From contig CAIQOK010000021.1 of the NCBI GenBank assembly GCA_903873415.1, positions 1-64,000 of the forward strand: a DNA stretch of 64,000 bases, written 5' to 3'. Positions 37,355-46,587 of the stretch are shown here, piece by piece (the stretch's first letter is position 1; every line of letters begins with the position of its first letter). The DNA is from an uncultured Verrucomicrobiota bacterium (GTDB lineage: Bacteria > Verrucomicrobiota > Verrucomicrobiia > Limisphaerales > CAIQOK01). A model generated the notes under the pieces. The model was given only the letters and a program-made list of their open reading frames with translations. It made no database searches and was not told the origin of the DNA. The translations under genes and the position numbers were made by a program.

Positions 37355-39184
37355 ATGAAACTTCGAAACCAGTGGCCCGGCTTTTTTTGGTCAATAGTAC
37401 TAACATCGGCTTTTCTTGCGCTCACCGGTTTTGCAAGAGATGGTGGTCAATTTATCACTCGTCTCAAATCCGGAAAGCCCCAAACCATAGTTACTTATGG
37501 CACCAGCCTGACAGCAGGCGCTGCTTGGGTCGGCCAGCTACAAACTGTTTTGCAAAGCAAATACCCAGGGTTGGCGACAGTGATTAACAGCGGACAAGGC
37601 GCAATGTGGTCCAAGTGGGGCGTTGATCATCTCCACGAGCGCGTGCTGCAAAATAAACCCGACGCGGTGTTTATCGAGTTTGCGATCAACGATGGGTATC
37701 TCGATTACCAGACCACCGTCGAACAGGGGCGCAAAAATCTGGAAAACATGATCCAGCGGATTCTGCAAATGAACGCCGGCTGCGAAATCATCTTGATGAC
37801 CATGAACCCGCCCATCGGTGTGCATCTGGAGCGGCGCCCAAAGGTTGCCGAGTATTACCAGATGTATAGGAATGTGGCCCATGAGATGAAGCTGATGCTG
37901 ATCGACCACTATCGGAACTGGGGAACAATTCTAGAAGCCGACGAGAGACTTTATGCCAGGTATGTCCCGGATGGCATTCATCCCAACGCCGAAGGCTGTG
38001 AAAAGGTAATAACTCCGGCAATCATAGAAGCATTGGGATTGGCAACAGACGCGGACTTCCGTCCCTCAATCCGGCGCATTGAACTGGATCGTGAAAAAGT
38101 CTGTGCGCACAAAAACTTGCGAATCCGCATCGACTGGCAGGCCAACGCGGCCACGCGCCAGACTTACCAACTGACGCTCAACCTGGTCGGGATTGGGAGG
38201 CCGCCGGATTTCAGCACAAACATCGTGCTCCAACCTCCCACCACCCAGTGGAAAGCGGGCACTATCGTGAGCGGCAAAGATTTCGTCATCACCATTCCCG
38301 GCACTCTTTCGCCCGGCTGGCGTCGCATGTTATGGAGCCTCACTCAGGCCAGCCTCCCCGGTCAGGCGCTTCCGCTCGACAACGCCGACCGCCACGAACG
38401 CAATTCGCAGTATTGCTTCGGTGAGATCGAAATCCTGCCGGCCAACTCCCAAGCGCCCGGCGAAACTCTCGTCCGCCTTCCTACCAGTGATCCGGCAAAA
38501 CCGGAGCGCCCAAACGAGGAGTGGCGCATGCGGCACGCCGAGCGGGTGGCTGATGTGAAATCCCACGCAGACCGGTTAGATGTTTTGTTCATCGGCGATT
38601 CCATCACTGGCGGATGGCGCGACATTGGCAAGGCGGTTTGGGAAAAGCAATTTGTTCCATTGCACGCGGTGAACATCGGCATCGCCGGCAGTCAGACGCA
38701 ACACCTCCTATGGCAGTTCGAAAACGGCGCAATTGATGGGATCAATCCGAAAGTGGCTGTGCTAATGATCGGGGTGAACCATTTTCTGGCATCGCCGTCG
38801 CATACCACTGCCGACATCGCTCGCGGCATTTCGGCTGTTGTTGCGAAGTTGCGCGAGAAACTGCCCCAAACCCAAATTCTGTTGCTCGGCACCTTTCCCA
38901 AGGACAGGGCAGCAACCTCGACGGATCGTGTGAAAATCAAAGAACTTAATGCTATGATTGCCAGACTCGACGACGGAAAGAAGATCCGGTTTAATGACCT
39001 AACACTGAAGTTTCTGGCCACAGATGGCTCGCTTCCGCCCGACATTTCCCCGGATGGAGTGCATCTCAGCCCCGCTGGCTACGCAATCTGGGCTGACGCG
39101 CTCAGACCTGTTATCCGCGAAATAACGGCGCAGGACTCATCCCGGAACGTGCGCACAGATCTACCCGTCAAGTCGTCGCAATAG
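37355..39184 (+). CDS. tandem SGNH/GDSL esterase
   Basis: A 609-aa exported protein with two SGNH-hydrolase domains. The first (about 40-230) has YGTSLTAG (nucleophile Ser), EFAINDGY and DGIHPNAEG. A linker of about 160 residues follows. The second (about 405-590) has FIGDSITGGW, GIAGSQTQH, IGVNHF and DGVHLSPAGY. Both catalytic Ser and Asp-His sets are intact, unlike the PVC-type protein at 9479. Such enzymes remove acetyl or other ester groups from sugars. Starts are possible at GTG 37349 or ATG 37355; I prefer ATG. Placed at the end of the glycosidase run, it may deacetylate the glycan before or during its breakdown. Confidence 0.8.
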   Translation: MKLRNQWPGFFWSIVLTSAFLALTGFARDGGQFITRLKSGKPQTIVTYGTSLTAGAAWVGQLQTVLQSKYPGLATVINSGQGAMWSKWGVDHLHERVLQNKPDAVFIEFAINDGYLDYQTTVEQGRKNLENMIQRILQMNAGCEIILMTMNPPIGVHLERRPKVAEYYQMYRNVAHEMKLMLIDHYRNWGTILEADERLYARYVPDGIHPNAEGCEKVITPAIIEALGLATDADFRPSIRRIELDREKVCAHKNLRIRIDWQANAATRQTYQLTLNLVGIGRPPDFSTNIVLQPPTTQWKAGTIVSGKDFVITIPGTLSPGWRRMLWSLTQASLPGQALPLDNADRHERNSQYCFGEIEILPANSQAPGETLVRLPTSDPAKPERPNEEWRMRHAERVADVKSHADRLDVLFIGDSITGGWRDIGKAVWEKQFVPLHAVNIGIAGSQTQHLLWQFENGAIDGINPKVAVLMIGVNHFLASPSHTTADIARGISAVVAKLREKLPQTQILLLGTFPKDRAATSTDRVKIKELNAMIARLDDGKKIRFNDLTLKFLATDGSLPPDISPDGVHLSPAGYAIWADALRPVIREITAQDSSRNVRTDLPVKSSQ

Positions 39185-39762
39185 TGGCGAACAGGCCGCA
39201 TCGGCAACTATTTTGTTTTCACACCGTTCCCGAAACAGCCTGTTTTTTGGGGCGTGTGTCAATTGTTGCCCCACATTGACGCCAGATTTGGGTCCGCCAG
39301 GAATTTTTCATAAGTTGGCAGGCTGGGTTGCTAGCGCGCTAAAGGGATCCAGGCTCGCATGAAACTGAAAGCCGTAATTGGAATCAACCGAGGATCTCCG
39401 ACCAACCCGAAAGCGACTTTGAGATAAAAGTGAAGTAAACATGAAGCGCTGTATGAGGGACAAGGGGTAAGATGGTTGCTGTGGTTTTCGTTGTTTCCTC
39501 AGGCCAGAAAGGAGCACGCGGAAGATCGGAGGTCAGAAGGCAAGGTTTGGTGGAGGTTTGTCAGGCGGCGCAGAGCGGGTCCCCACCTCTGGGTTTTTTG
39601 ATGGGGTTTTTCAAGCGTCACTGGCGTGGTCTGTCTATAGATTTGAACGGACAAAAAATATTCAAGAGCCTTGCAGGGGCGCGAGTTGAGCCAAGCGGGA
39701 ATGGCCAAAGGGGTAAGAGAGAGCGGCCGGTTTGCTCCGCTGCCACCGTTCTTGCGAGGGGC
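39185..39762. other. 578-bp intergenic stretch
   Basis: No credible gene. Short open frames lack any family resemblance. It contains a copy of dispersed repeat B (39361-39464). It separates the + strand glycan block from the - strand LptE/BamD-like genes, and both flanking genes end toward it. Confidence 0.6.
39361..39464 (+). repeat. dispersed repeat B, long copy 1
   Basis: About 100 bp aligning with 48642-48743 along its whole length with one single-base gap; I estimate roughly four in five positions agree. The best conserved parts are ATCAACCGAGGATCTCCGAC, TTTGAGATAAAAGTGAAGTA and the following ATGAAGCGCTGTATGAGG. It is not coding in either copy. The same first 20 bases appear as a fragment at 2917. 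Confidence 0.75.
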
Positions 39763-40281
39763 TTACCAGCTGCCGTCGGCCAGAAGTGAGATGACGTTTT
39801 TAGCCAGATCCTCGGCGAGCAGGGGAAAGGCTTGGCGTTCGGCGCTGGTCAGGTCGCTTCCCACGCGCACCAAAGTGGATCCCTTAACGGTTCGATCGAG
39901 AATCACCTTTCCGGTGCGGATTTCGCGGGCTGTCACCTGAGCCGTGGCGGTGATGCGGAAATCACTCACCGTCAAGACATCTTTGGGAACGAAGCTCAAC
40001 TCGTGGCGTTCAAAGCCGGTCAATGTGCCCGTGACGATGATGTCGCCGTCCCCTTGTGTGGCCAGGCGGAAGGTGGCGTCGCGCTGGGTTTCGTGGCGCA
40101 GGGCCGTGGTGAGGGCGTCGCCCAAGCGCGGCTCGAGGGTTTGGTTGGAGAAGGGGTGGATTTGGAGGGCTTTTTCGCCCGCAGTCAGGCCGTTGGTCGG
40201 GCCGAGTTTATAGGACGCACATCCGCCGCAGGCGATGAGAGAGGCGCCGAGTAAAAGAGTGAAAAGCCGGAGCATACTCAC
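39763..40281 (-). CDS. lptE: LptE-family outer membrane lipoprotein
   Basis: A 172-aa lipoprotein with a lipobox at the end of its signal (LIAC then GG) and a core typical of LptE: LQIHPFSNQTLEPRLGDALT, GDIIVTGTLTGFER and TLVRVGSDLTSAERQAF. LptE plugs the LptD porin that inserts lipopolysaccharide in the outer membrane, so a diderm envelope is implied. It starts with GTG 40281 in a 4-bp overlap with the stop of the upstream TPR gene (GTGA), and an in-frame ATG lies two codons later. The coupling favours the GTG. Confidence 0.8.
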   Translation of the reverse strand: MSMLRLFTLLLGASLIACGGCASYKLGPTNGLTAGEKALQIHPFSNQTLEPRLGDALTTALRHETQRDATFRLATQGDGDIIVTGTLTGFERHELSFVPKDVLTVSDFRITATAQVTAREIRTGKVILDRTVKGSTLVRVGSDLTSAERQAFPLLAEDLAKNVISLLADGSW

Positions 40282-41261
40282 TTGCTCGCGGTTTGAAGCC
40301 GTTTCTTGATTTGGTCAATCCGTTCCCGGGAGGCGGCGGCAAAAGGGGAAAGCGGATCGCGGAGCAGGACTTCGTTGTAATAGACCAGAGCTCCGTTCCA
40401 TTTGCGGTTTTTCTCGTAATACCGGGCAATCTCATAACTGCCCCGGGCCTGCTCGGTGTGGAGTCGGCCGATGGTCTTCTGTGCCCGGGGAACTCGCGGA
40501 TCATCGGGGAACAGCGTCATGAAATCGGTGAAGGTGGCGATGGCCTGGGCGGCGGTGTTCTGGTCGTATTCGGCGGTGGTGGCCATTTTCTCGTAGGCAA
40601 GAGCCTGTTTGAAAACAGCTTCGGCGGCGATCTTGGGCTGGTCATGATAACGGTCGGCCGCCAGTTCGTAGGCCTTGACCGCATCGGGGTAGTTGGACTG
40701 TTTTTCCCGGGCGGCACCTATCCGCATCTGGGCCTGGGGCCCGATTTCCGTATAAGGCCCGTTCTTGACGACCTGTTCGTATAGTCCGGCGGTCTTTTCC
40801 ATCGAGGGATAGAGGGGGAAATAGTTCCAGAGGCGGAACCATTCGCCGGCGAGAAAGCGGCCGGCGATTTCATATTGGCGTTGGAGCACCTCCTGGTAAT
40901 TCACCGCCTTGGGATATTTTTCGAGGAGGGTTTGAAAGGACTTGAAGGCTTTTTGGTCCCAGCCTTTTTGCTCATAGCAGCGGCCCAGTAGGTATTGAGC
41001 CTGGGGGGCGTAATCGGAAAGCGGCCACAAACGCACGACGCGGTGGGCCGCTTTTTGGGCCAGCGCAAAATCCTTCTTGTCGAAGGCCTCTTGGGAGACC
41101 GCCAGCTGGTCTTTGGCCCGGGTCCGCATCCATTTTCCCGTGCCGCCCACCGGCTCATAACTCCAACCTTCGCCCGGGGTGTAGACAAAAGGAGCCGGCG
41201 CGCGACCGGCAGACAGCCAGAAGGCGGCTGTCAGCAGCAGGAGAATGAAACGACGCTTCAT
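40278..41261 (-). CDS. BamD-like TPR envelope protein
   Basis: A 327-aa exported TPR protein. The signal peptide (MKRRFILLLLTAAFWLSAG) has no lipobox cysteine, so this is not a classical BamD lipoprotein. The body holds TPR units such as QAQYLLGRCYEQKGWDQKAF, AVKAYELAADRYHDQPK and SYEIARYYEKNRKWNGALVY. BamD/YbgF-type TPR proteins assemble outer-membrane proteins. Cotranslation with lptE supports an envelope-assembly role. The missing lipid anchor is worth noting. Confidence 0.75.
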   Translation of the reverse strand: MKRRFILLLLTAAFWLSAGRAPAPFVYTPGEGWSYEPVGGTGKWMRTRAKDQLAVSQEAFDKKDFALAQKAAHRVVRLWPLSDYAPQAQYLLGRCYEQKGWDQKAFKSFQTLLEKYPKAVNYQEVLQRQYEIAGRFLAGEWFRLWNYFPLYPSMEKTAGLYEQVVKNGPYTEIGPQAQMRIGAAREKQSNYPDAVKAYELAADRYHDQPKIAAEAVFKQALAYEKMATTAEYDQNTAAQAIATFTDFMTLFPDDPRVPRAQKTIGRLHTEQARGSYEIARYYEKNRKWNGALVYYNEVLLRDPLSPFAAASRERIDQIKKRLQTASK

Positions 41262-41306
41262 GGCAGGACGTTAATGACCCGGCCCCGGCGAGTCAAGACA
41301 GGCCCT

Positions 41307-41843
41307 TCAGCCCCGATAAACGATCATCACCGCATACTCGGTGAGCAGTTTTTGCGAGCCGATGTCCGCATGCGTATAGCTCATCGGGGTGATACTGATG
41401 ATGTTGGGTTCGCCCGTCACCTGCAGAAAATTCGAGACAACCTCGTCAAAGGTGTCGTGTCCGACCTCGATGCAATCGGTATGGCGGATGGTTTTGACGC
41501 GGATTTTTTTATCGCTTTCCCTTGCGGTGACCTCCAAGGGCTTAAGCGTGCGGGCAATGAGAGTGGTCACAGGTTTGTTGTGCACGGGCACCTTCAAATG
41601 CATCTCCACCTTGGCGGCGGCAGAGGTGGCAATGGAGCTGGCTTGGGCTGGAGGCAGGGTGGGAATGCCTCCTGTGGGGATGCTTCCGCTGGCCGGTGCT
41701 CCGGCGGTGCGGGCCCCGTCGGTTCCGGCATGGGGGATGACGATGGTTTCCTGGCAATTGGGACATTCGATCTGGCTGCCGGCACCGGTGCTGTCCACCT
41801 CTAGTTCCTGCTCGCACTTGGGGCAATTGAAAACAATGTCCAT
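41307..41843 (-). CDS. zinc-ribbon protein of unknown function
   Basis: A 178-aa protein. Residues 7-31 form a zinc ribbon (CPKCEQEL...CPNCQET), a flexible Pro/Ala/Gly linker follows, and the C-terminal half (about 85-178) is an unnamed alpha/beta domain: NKPVTTLIARTLKPLEV, IRHTDCIEVGHDTFDEVVS and YAVMIVYRG. No signal peptide, so probably cytoplasmic. I chose ATG 41843 because it begins with the zinc ribbon. It is 45 bp upstream of the TPR gene and may share a transcript with it. Confidence 0.65.
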   Translation of the reverse strand: MDIVFNCPKCEQELEVDSTGAGSQIECPNCQETIVIPHAGTDGARTAGAPASGSIPTGGIPTLPPAQASSIATSAAAKVEMHLKVPVHNKPVTTLIARTLKPLEVTARESDKKIRVKTIRHTDCIEVGHDTFDEVVSNFLQVTGEPNIISITPMSYTHADIGSQKLLTEYAVMIVYRG

Positions 41844-42040
41844 AAATTTTTTCGTCCGCCGCAACCGCACACTAAATCCCGCCTGTCTCCTTGGCCAGAA
41901 TAAATTTGGCGGCGGCTTTTGGCAGGGACGGTCCGGCGGCCGGAGAAAGATCAGCCCGCCTGGTTCGGAAGGGGGGGGAGTTTCTGTGGACGTTTCGCGG
42001 GTTGATTGCTCGCTTTTGGAGCGGCAATTGGATAGTTGTG

Positions 42041-42874
42041 ATGTATCCGAATGAAATGAGTCTCCGGCTTTTTGATGCGCACAACCATCTGCAGGACGAA
42101 CGGCTGGTGCCGTATCTGAACGATATCGCGGTCTTTTTACCTGTTGCCGGTATTGCTCGAATGGTGGTCAATGGCACGTGTGAGAAGGATTGGTCCGGAG
42201 TTCTGGAACTGGCCGGAAGGCTGCCGCAGGTTGTTCCGTCCTTTGGCTGTCATCCGTGGTATGTGGGCAGCCGCACAGCGCAGTGGCGCGAAAACCTGGT
42301 ACGGTTTCTCGATGCGGTTCCCTCCGCAATCGGGGAGATAGGGTTGGATAAACGTGTGGAGGATGCTGACTTTGCGGTGCAAGAGGAGGTGTTCTTGTGG
42401 CAGTTGCGCTTGGCCTCGGAAAGGAATTCGCCTGTCAGCATTCATTGTCTTCAGGCTTGGGGGAAATTGCTGGAACATCTGCGCTCCAATCCTCTGCCGC
42501 GCTGCGGTTTTGTTCTCCATTCCTTTGGAGGACCGCGCGAGATGATCGCGCCGCTGGCAAGGCTTGGCGCTTACTTCTCGATGCCGGGAGGTTTTGCCCG
42601 CGACCGCAAGAAGCGGCGGCGGGAGGTTTTTCGGCATGTCCCGCCCGACCGGTTGTTGATCGAAACCGACGCGCCGGATCAGTTGCTGCCCGAAAAACTT
42701 GTGGAGTTCCCCCTTCCGCTCTCGACGGAGGGCAAGCCAGTGAATCATCCGGGCAATCTCGGGGCCGTCTATCGTTTTGCGTCTGAATTACTAGGGATTT
42801 CGCTGGAAACTCTCGCAGGGCAGGTGGAAGAAAACTTTCACCGCGTTTTTGGCGGCGTGCAGACTGGCGGATAG
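42041..42874 (+). CDS. TatD-family metal-dependent hydrolase
   Basis: A 277-aa TIM-barrel hydrolase. Metal ligands are visible: FDAHNHLQD (first HxH), GCHPWY, the Glu of AIGEIGLD, SIHCLQAWG, LHSFGG and LIETDAPD. TatD proteins are 3'-5' DNases or D-aminoacyl-tRNA deacylase-type enzymes. The long open frame to 41891 has no TatD-like content before the start chosen here; ATG 42056 is also possible. The stop codon lies within a good terminator. Confidence 0.85.
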   Translation: MYPNEMSLRLFDAHNHLQDERLVPYLNDIAVFLPVAGIARMVVNGTCEKDWSGVLELAGRLPQVVPSFGCHPWYVGSRTAQWRENLVRFLDAVPSAIGEIGLDKRVEDADFAVQEEVFLWQLRLASERNSPVSIHCLQAWGKLLEHLRSNPLPRCGFVLHSFGGPREMIAPLARLGAYFSMPGGFARDRKKRRREVFRHVPPDRLLIETDAPDQLLPEKLVEFPLPLSTEGKPVNHPGNLGAVYRFASELLGISLETLAGQVEENFHRVFGGVQTGG

Positions 42875-42893
42875 GGAATCCCACCGCTTTTTT
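42867..42893 (+). terminator. intrinsic terminator overlapping the tatD-family stop codon
   Basis: A compound stem: GCGG at 42867-42870 pairs with CCGC at 42884-42887, and GGG at 42874-42876 pairs with CCC at 42880-42882, followed by six T. The TAG stop (42872-42874) lies in the left arm. Confidence 0.6.
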
Positions 42894-42910
42894 CAAACCC
42901 TGGCCGGCGG

Positions 42911-43684
42911 TCAAGGATGTTTGCAAATCCTCCGCACCACCTGGGCTGCGGCGGCAAAGCCGAAGGCACCGGTCACAAAACTTGCCGTTCCCAACCCAGT
43001 GCTGCAGTCGATCCTCAGGTCGGTCGTCTCGCCGCGATCGCAGCCGACGGATCCGTCGTCTTTGGCATAAACCATTGGCTCCCTTGAGAATATGCAATCC
43101 ACACCAAACGGTGTTTTTTCCCGGGGAAAGCCGAAGTCCGCGCGGAGTTTTTTCCGCACCTGCGCCAGGAGCGGGTCGCCGCCGCTCAGAGCAAGATCGG
43201 CGATTTCCAGCGCGGCCGGATCACGCCGGCCCCCGGCGCCACCGGTGGTCACCAGCGGCAAATTTCTCTCCCTGCACCGGGCGATGAGCAGGCACTTCAT
43301 CGACAGTTGGTCAATGGCGTCGAAGACGGCGTCGAAGGGAGCCTCCAGGAGCGCCTCGGAGTTGGATTTGAGAAAAAACTCCTGCCGGGCATAAACCTGA
43401 CAGTCCGGATTGATGGCGCGGACCCGTTCGGCCATGACTTCCACCTTGGGTTTGCCGAACGTTCCAGTCAGGGCGTGGAGCTGCCGGTTGGTATTGGTGA
43501 TGCAGACGTCATCCAGATCCACCAAGGTGAGGGTTCCGATGCCTGAACGGGCCAGGGCCTCGACCCCCCAGGAGCCGACGCCGCCGATGCCGATCACGCA
43601 GACATGGGCTAGGCGGAGTTGGCGGGCTCCAGCCCTGCCGAACAGGCGTTCGATGCCGCCAAAACGTGCTTCGTGAGAGTTCAA
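42911..43684 (-). CDS. tcdA: tRNA threonylcarbamoyladenosine dehydratase (TcdA)
   Basis: A 257-aa E1-like (ThiF/MoeB-fold) enzyme that cyclises t6A37 in tRNA to ct6A using ATP. The nucleotide-binding loop [19 protein letters not shown], the [13 protein letters not shown] segment with the Arg, and [11 protein letters not shown] are typical of TcdA/CsdL. It begins with TTG 43684, preceded by GAGGTG four bases upstream, which decides the start. It is convergent with the tatD-family gene. Confidence 0.88.
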   Translation of the reverse strand: MNSHEARFGGIERLFGRAGARQLRLAHVCVIGIGGVGSWGVEALARSGIGTLTLVDLDDVCITNTNRQLHALTGTFGKPKVEVMAERVRAINPDCQVYARQEFFLKSNSEALLEAPFDAVFDAIDQLSMKCLLIARCRERNLPLVTTGGAGGRRDPAALEIADLALSGGDPLLAQVRKKLRADFGFPREKTPFGVDCIFSREPMVYAKDDGSVGCDRGETTDLRIDCSTGLGTASFVTGAFGFAAAAQVVRRICKHP

Positions 43685-44130
43685 ATCACCTCGGGATAAA
43701 CATCCGGGCTAGACCGGAAAATAAAGACATCTTCGGGGAGTGTGCCGGCTTCCCCGGTCCCTCTGCCCCCGGTCGGCAGGGTGGATGGCGCGAAGACGGT
43801 GTCGCCTCCCCGGATCAGCAGCGGGTCGTTGAAGGATACAAGGGTGCCCCGGGCTTGAAACGTAGCGGCACGCGCATTGACGAGTCGGTGGGATGCCCGT
43901 GTGGCGAGTCTGACACGGAAGGGAAATCTGCCGCCGCCGGCGTCGATCAGGCCGGCCTGTTTGAAATGTTCTGCCAGAATCATGGCTTTGCGGAGAATTG
44001 TATGGCATTGACAACCGTGAAATCCAAGGTAAATCAAGCCCGTCTCGGTTTGGGCACCGACCTGCCGGTCGCGCGATCGCGGATTCAAAACACTTGCGCC
44101 AACCAGCGGTTTTTAGAATTCTTGCCTGCC

Positions 44131-45054
44131 GTGCTGTTATTGCTGCCACCGAATGCTGGGAAAACGAAAAAAGGCTTCAACCTCATGGAGCTGCTTGTGG
44201 TTATTGCAATCATAGGGATTCTTGCTGCTCTGTTGTTACCGGCTTTGGCCCGGGCCAAGGCAAAGGGGCGGCAGGTCGGATGTTTCTCCAATCTCCGCCA
44301 GATTGGTTTGGCGGCGCACCTTTATATGGATGATAATCGCGGAGGGCTGTTTCATCATCATGAGGGATGGGTTCTGGATGACGGAACGCAAGTGGACGTT
44401 CTGCCCGTCAATCTGAGTGGGGCGAGTGGGGGAGGTTCGGGTAACAGTCAGGCGGAGAAGCCGTGGGTGATTTTTTTTCAGCCCTATTTGCATAGCCGTG
44501 AAGCCTGCTTTTGTCCCGCGGACCCTACTCCTCGTTCGATACGCTTGGCAACCGATCTTGCGGCATACAATGGGGCCATCACCAGCACGATTCAGGCACC
44601 ACCCGACGACTCTGAGCAGGCGTTGGCCCAATCCCAATACCTGACCATTGAAAGTTATTTGCTCAATTCGATTTTCACACATAGGTCTGCCCGCTACGCC
44701 CTGGAAGGCGTGCTGCGGGGCTTTGCCACCGATCAGGCGGTCAGCCAGTTGTCCAATCCGAACATTATCATGTTCTCAGAACGGAATAGCGAGGCGCTCA
44801 ATGCTCCTGATAACAGTCAATTTGGCAGCGTGAATCAGGATGATTACGACACTTGGGTTGGCGAGGCGGCTTTGGTGCGTTGGGGAGCCGGTCTTTATGC
44901 GGATGAAGGGTGGATTCGCCGCAATCGTCATGGTCTTCGGGCCAACTATATTTATACCGACGGTCATGTGGACAATTTGGATTGGAGTTCGGCACGCGCG
45001 GATCAGTATCCCGATCACCGCGTGCGGCTGCCCTTGGTGAATCCGCCGCACTAG
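44131..45054 (+). CDS. prepilin-like protein with type IV pilin N-methylation site
   Basis: A protein of about 307 aa with the classic processing site [21 protein letters not shown], one of the large verrucomicrobial prepilin-like family. The glycine before Phe is the cleavage point and Glu at +5 is kept. The C-terminal half has the usual [13 protein letters not shown] segment (H-x-DG family). Starts: GTG 44131 gives a normal short leader; ATG 44002 would add 43 residues. I chose the GTG with moderate confidence. No pilus genes adjoin it, but a PilM locus lies in the last 4 kb. Such proteins are often secreted rather than pilus subunits. Confidence 0.75.
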   Translation: MLLLLPPNAGKTKKGFNLMELLVVIAIIGILAALLLPALARAKAKGRQVGCFSNLRQIGLAAHLYMDDNRGGLFHHHEGWVLDDGTQVDVLPVNLSGASGGGSGNSQAEKPWVIFFQPYLHSREACFCPADPTPRSIRLATDLAAYNGAITSTIQAPPDDSEQALAQSQYLTIESYLLNSIFTHRSARYALEGVLRGFATDQAVSQLSNPNIIMFSERNSEALNAPDNSQFGSVNQDDYDTWVGEAALVRWGAGLYADEGWIRRNRHGLRANYIYTDGHVDNLDWSSARADQYPDHRVRLPLVNPPH

Positions 45055-45083
45055 TGAAAGCAGTTCTTAGTCGTAAGGTAAAT

Positions 45084-46244
45084 CTACTTTAACCCCAGAA
45101 ACAGGATCACCAGATCGATAATGAACAGCAGCACGATGGTGGTTTCTAGGATGAGCATCCAGCGATTGGTCTGGTCGTGGTTTAGGAGTTGATACAGGTC
45201 GGCCAGCGTGCGCAGTTTCCCGTCAATGGTGCGATGCCAATCGGGCAGGTGGAATCGGGCGGCGATGTTTTCGTAGATGCGCGCCAGGTGCCAGTCGCCA
45301 AAAAACTTGGTGATGTTGCCCAACTCGTCGCTGAACCGAGCCAGATCAATCCGTAACTCGCGTAGTTCGCGGAGCATGACCGCCCGCCCCCGCAGCGGGC
45401 GCGAATTTAGATCGCGGTAGGCCCGGACCAAGGAATCGTCAAGGATGCGGTCGTAGGCCTCCAGTTCGGCCAGTTGCAGGTTGGCCAGTTCCATCACATA
45501 GAGGGTCTCCTCAAAATGCCGGCGTTCATCCAGAACCAGCGCCGCGTCCCAATCCACCACGACGAGATCATGCGCGTAATAGCTCAGGTGCCGGGTGGTG
45601 GATTCCTCGGCTTCCTGCTTGGAGAGGCGGTCCATCTCTTTTTCCTGCGCCAGCAAGGAGGCAACGGTCCGGCGGTGGGTGAGCCACCATTTTTCGGCGT
45701 TGAGGGGAGTGCCGTCATTTGTCTGCAGCGGGGATTCGATGCAGAACACCGTGTAAGCCTCATCTTCGGCGAGTTGGAGGACAGGCCGGACATAATGCGG
45801 TGCCAGTTCGCGCCTGACCTCTTCGGCCAAGGCCCAGACCTCGTCATGCAGCGATCCGTTTTGAAATTGAAGGTCGTGGTATCCGACGAGATCCTCAATG
45901 CCTGCGACGGCAAAAGGCACATGGACGGCGATGCTGATGGCTCCGACAGGCAGGAGTTTGATGATGCGCTCGATGAGCACTGAGCCGCCCGGGCCGATTC
46001 GTTTCGCCGGTGGGAGTCGAATCATTTGGGGGCGGTAAAAGAAGAGGTGGCGCGGGTTGCGTTTGCCGGTATCCACCACGAATTGTGCAACCGGTTGGCC
46101 GAGTAGTTCCCGCACTGGCTGGCGGGTCATCTCATAGGCAACGTCGAAGGCGTAGAGATAAACCACCTCCCCGCGATATCCAGGGCCCTCGGCTGGATCC
46201 GGCCCGGGTTCGGGGGTGTTTGGGGCGGGTTGGGGGATTTTCAT
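45084..46244 (-). CDS. membrane-anchored protein resembling RMD1/DUF155
   Basis: A 386-aa protein with a Pro-rich N-terminus, a soluble alpha-rich body and a single C-terminal transmembrane helix (WMLILETTIVLLFIIDLVILFL). The last third, HRTIDGKLRTLADLYQLLNHD followed by the helix, resembles the end of RMD1/Sif2/DUF155 proteins ('...LYELL...LEWIIIILIAIEI'), which are tail-anchored. The function of this bacterial branch is not known. It stands alone and faces the prepilin-like gene. The assignment rests on the C-terminal pattern only. Confidence 0.45.
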   Translation of the reverse strand: MKIPQPAPNTPEPGPDPAEGPGYRGEVVYLYAFDVAYEMTRQPVRELLGQPVAQFVVDTGKRNPRHLFFYRPQMIRLPPAKRIGPGGSVLIERIIKLLPVGAISIAVHVPFAVAGIEDLVGYHDLQFQNGSLHDEVWALAEEVRRELAPHYVRPVLQLAEDEAYTVFCIESPLQTNDGTPLNAEKWWLTHRRTVASLLAQEKEMDRLSKQEAEESTTRHLSYYAHDLVVVDWDAALVLDERRHFEETLYVMELANLQLAELEAYDRILDDSLVRAYRDLNSRPLRGRAVMLRELRELRIDLARFSDELGNITKFFGDWHLARIYENIAARFHLPDWHRTIDGKLRTLADLYQLLNHDQTNRWMLILETTIVLLFIIDLVILFLGLK

Positions 46245-46329
46245 AGGCGCTGGAACCTACTCCAAGGTTGGCGCCAAGTCTAAGCCCGGCCGGGCATCCC
46301 GGTCGCAGGCAGAGGCGGATCCCGTAGGC

Positions 46330-46551
46330 TTAACGGCGGGGCGGGCTGTTTTTTTTCCTGCCGCGCCAAGTGAGAAGCAGCATGAGCAGGCCGAAACCGA
46401 GCATCACCGCGCCCCAGATCAGATTGATGTTCAGCCCCAGCGAATGGGCCGTGTAAATGTCGTTGCCGGAGGTGGCCAGTCCGAAGATGGCGATCATTCC
46501 GCCGAACAGGGTGAACATGATGCCAATGGGAAAGCGAAGGTCGAAGTTCAT
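46330..46551 (-). CDS. small two-helix membrane protein
   Basis: A 73-aa protein with two predicted transmembrane helices (about residues 9-29 and 42-62) and a basic C-terminus (RGRKKNSPPRR), which would place the tail in the cytoplasm. It lies 36 bp downstream of the symporter and in the same direction, so it is probably part of the same transcript and may help the symporter. I recognise no family. Confidence 0.65.
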   Translation of the reverse strand: MNFDLRFPIGIMFTLFGGMIAIFGLATSGNDIYTAHSLGLNINLIWGAVMLGFGLLMLLLTWRGRKKNSPPRR

Positions 46552-46587
46552 GGTTTTATAAAGGGGGTGGCGGGTAGCCGGTGGTGT

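Noticed and set aside
39258-39280. Inverted repeat GTCAAT / ATTGAC after the tandem esterase
   Set aside because: Six bases with an 11-nt loop and no T run; expected by chance in a stretch this long.
39472-39789. 105-codon + frame before lptE
   Set aside because: It runs over the lptE end, has no domain and starts inside repeat-rich DNA.
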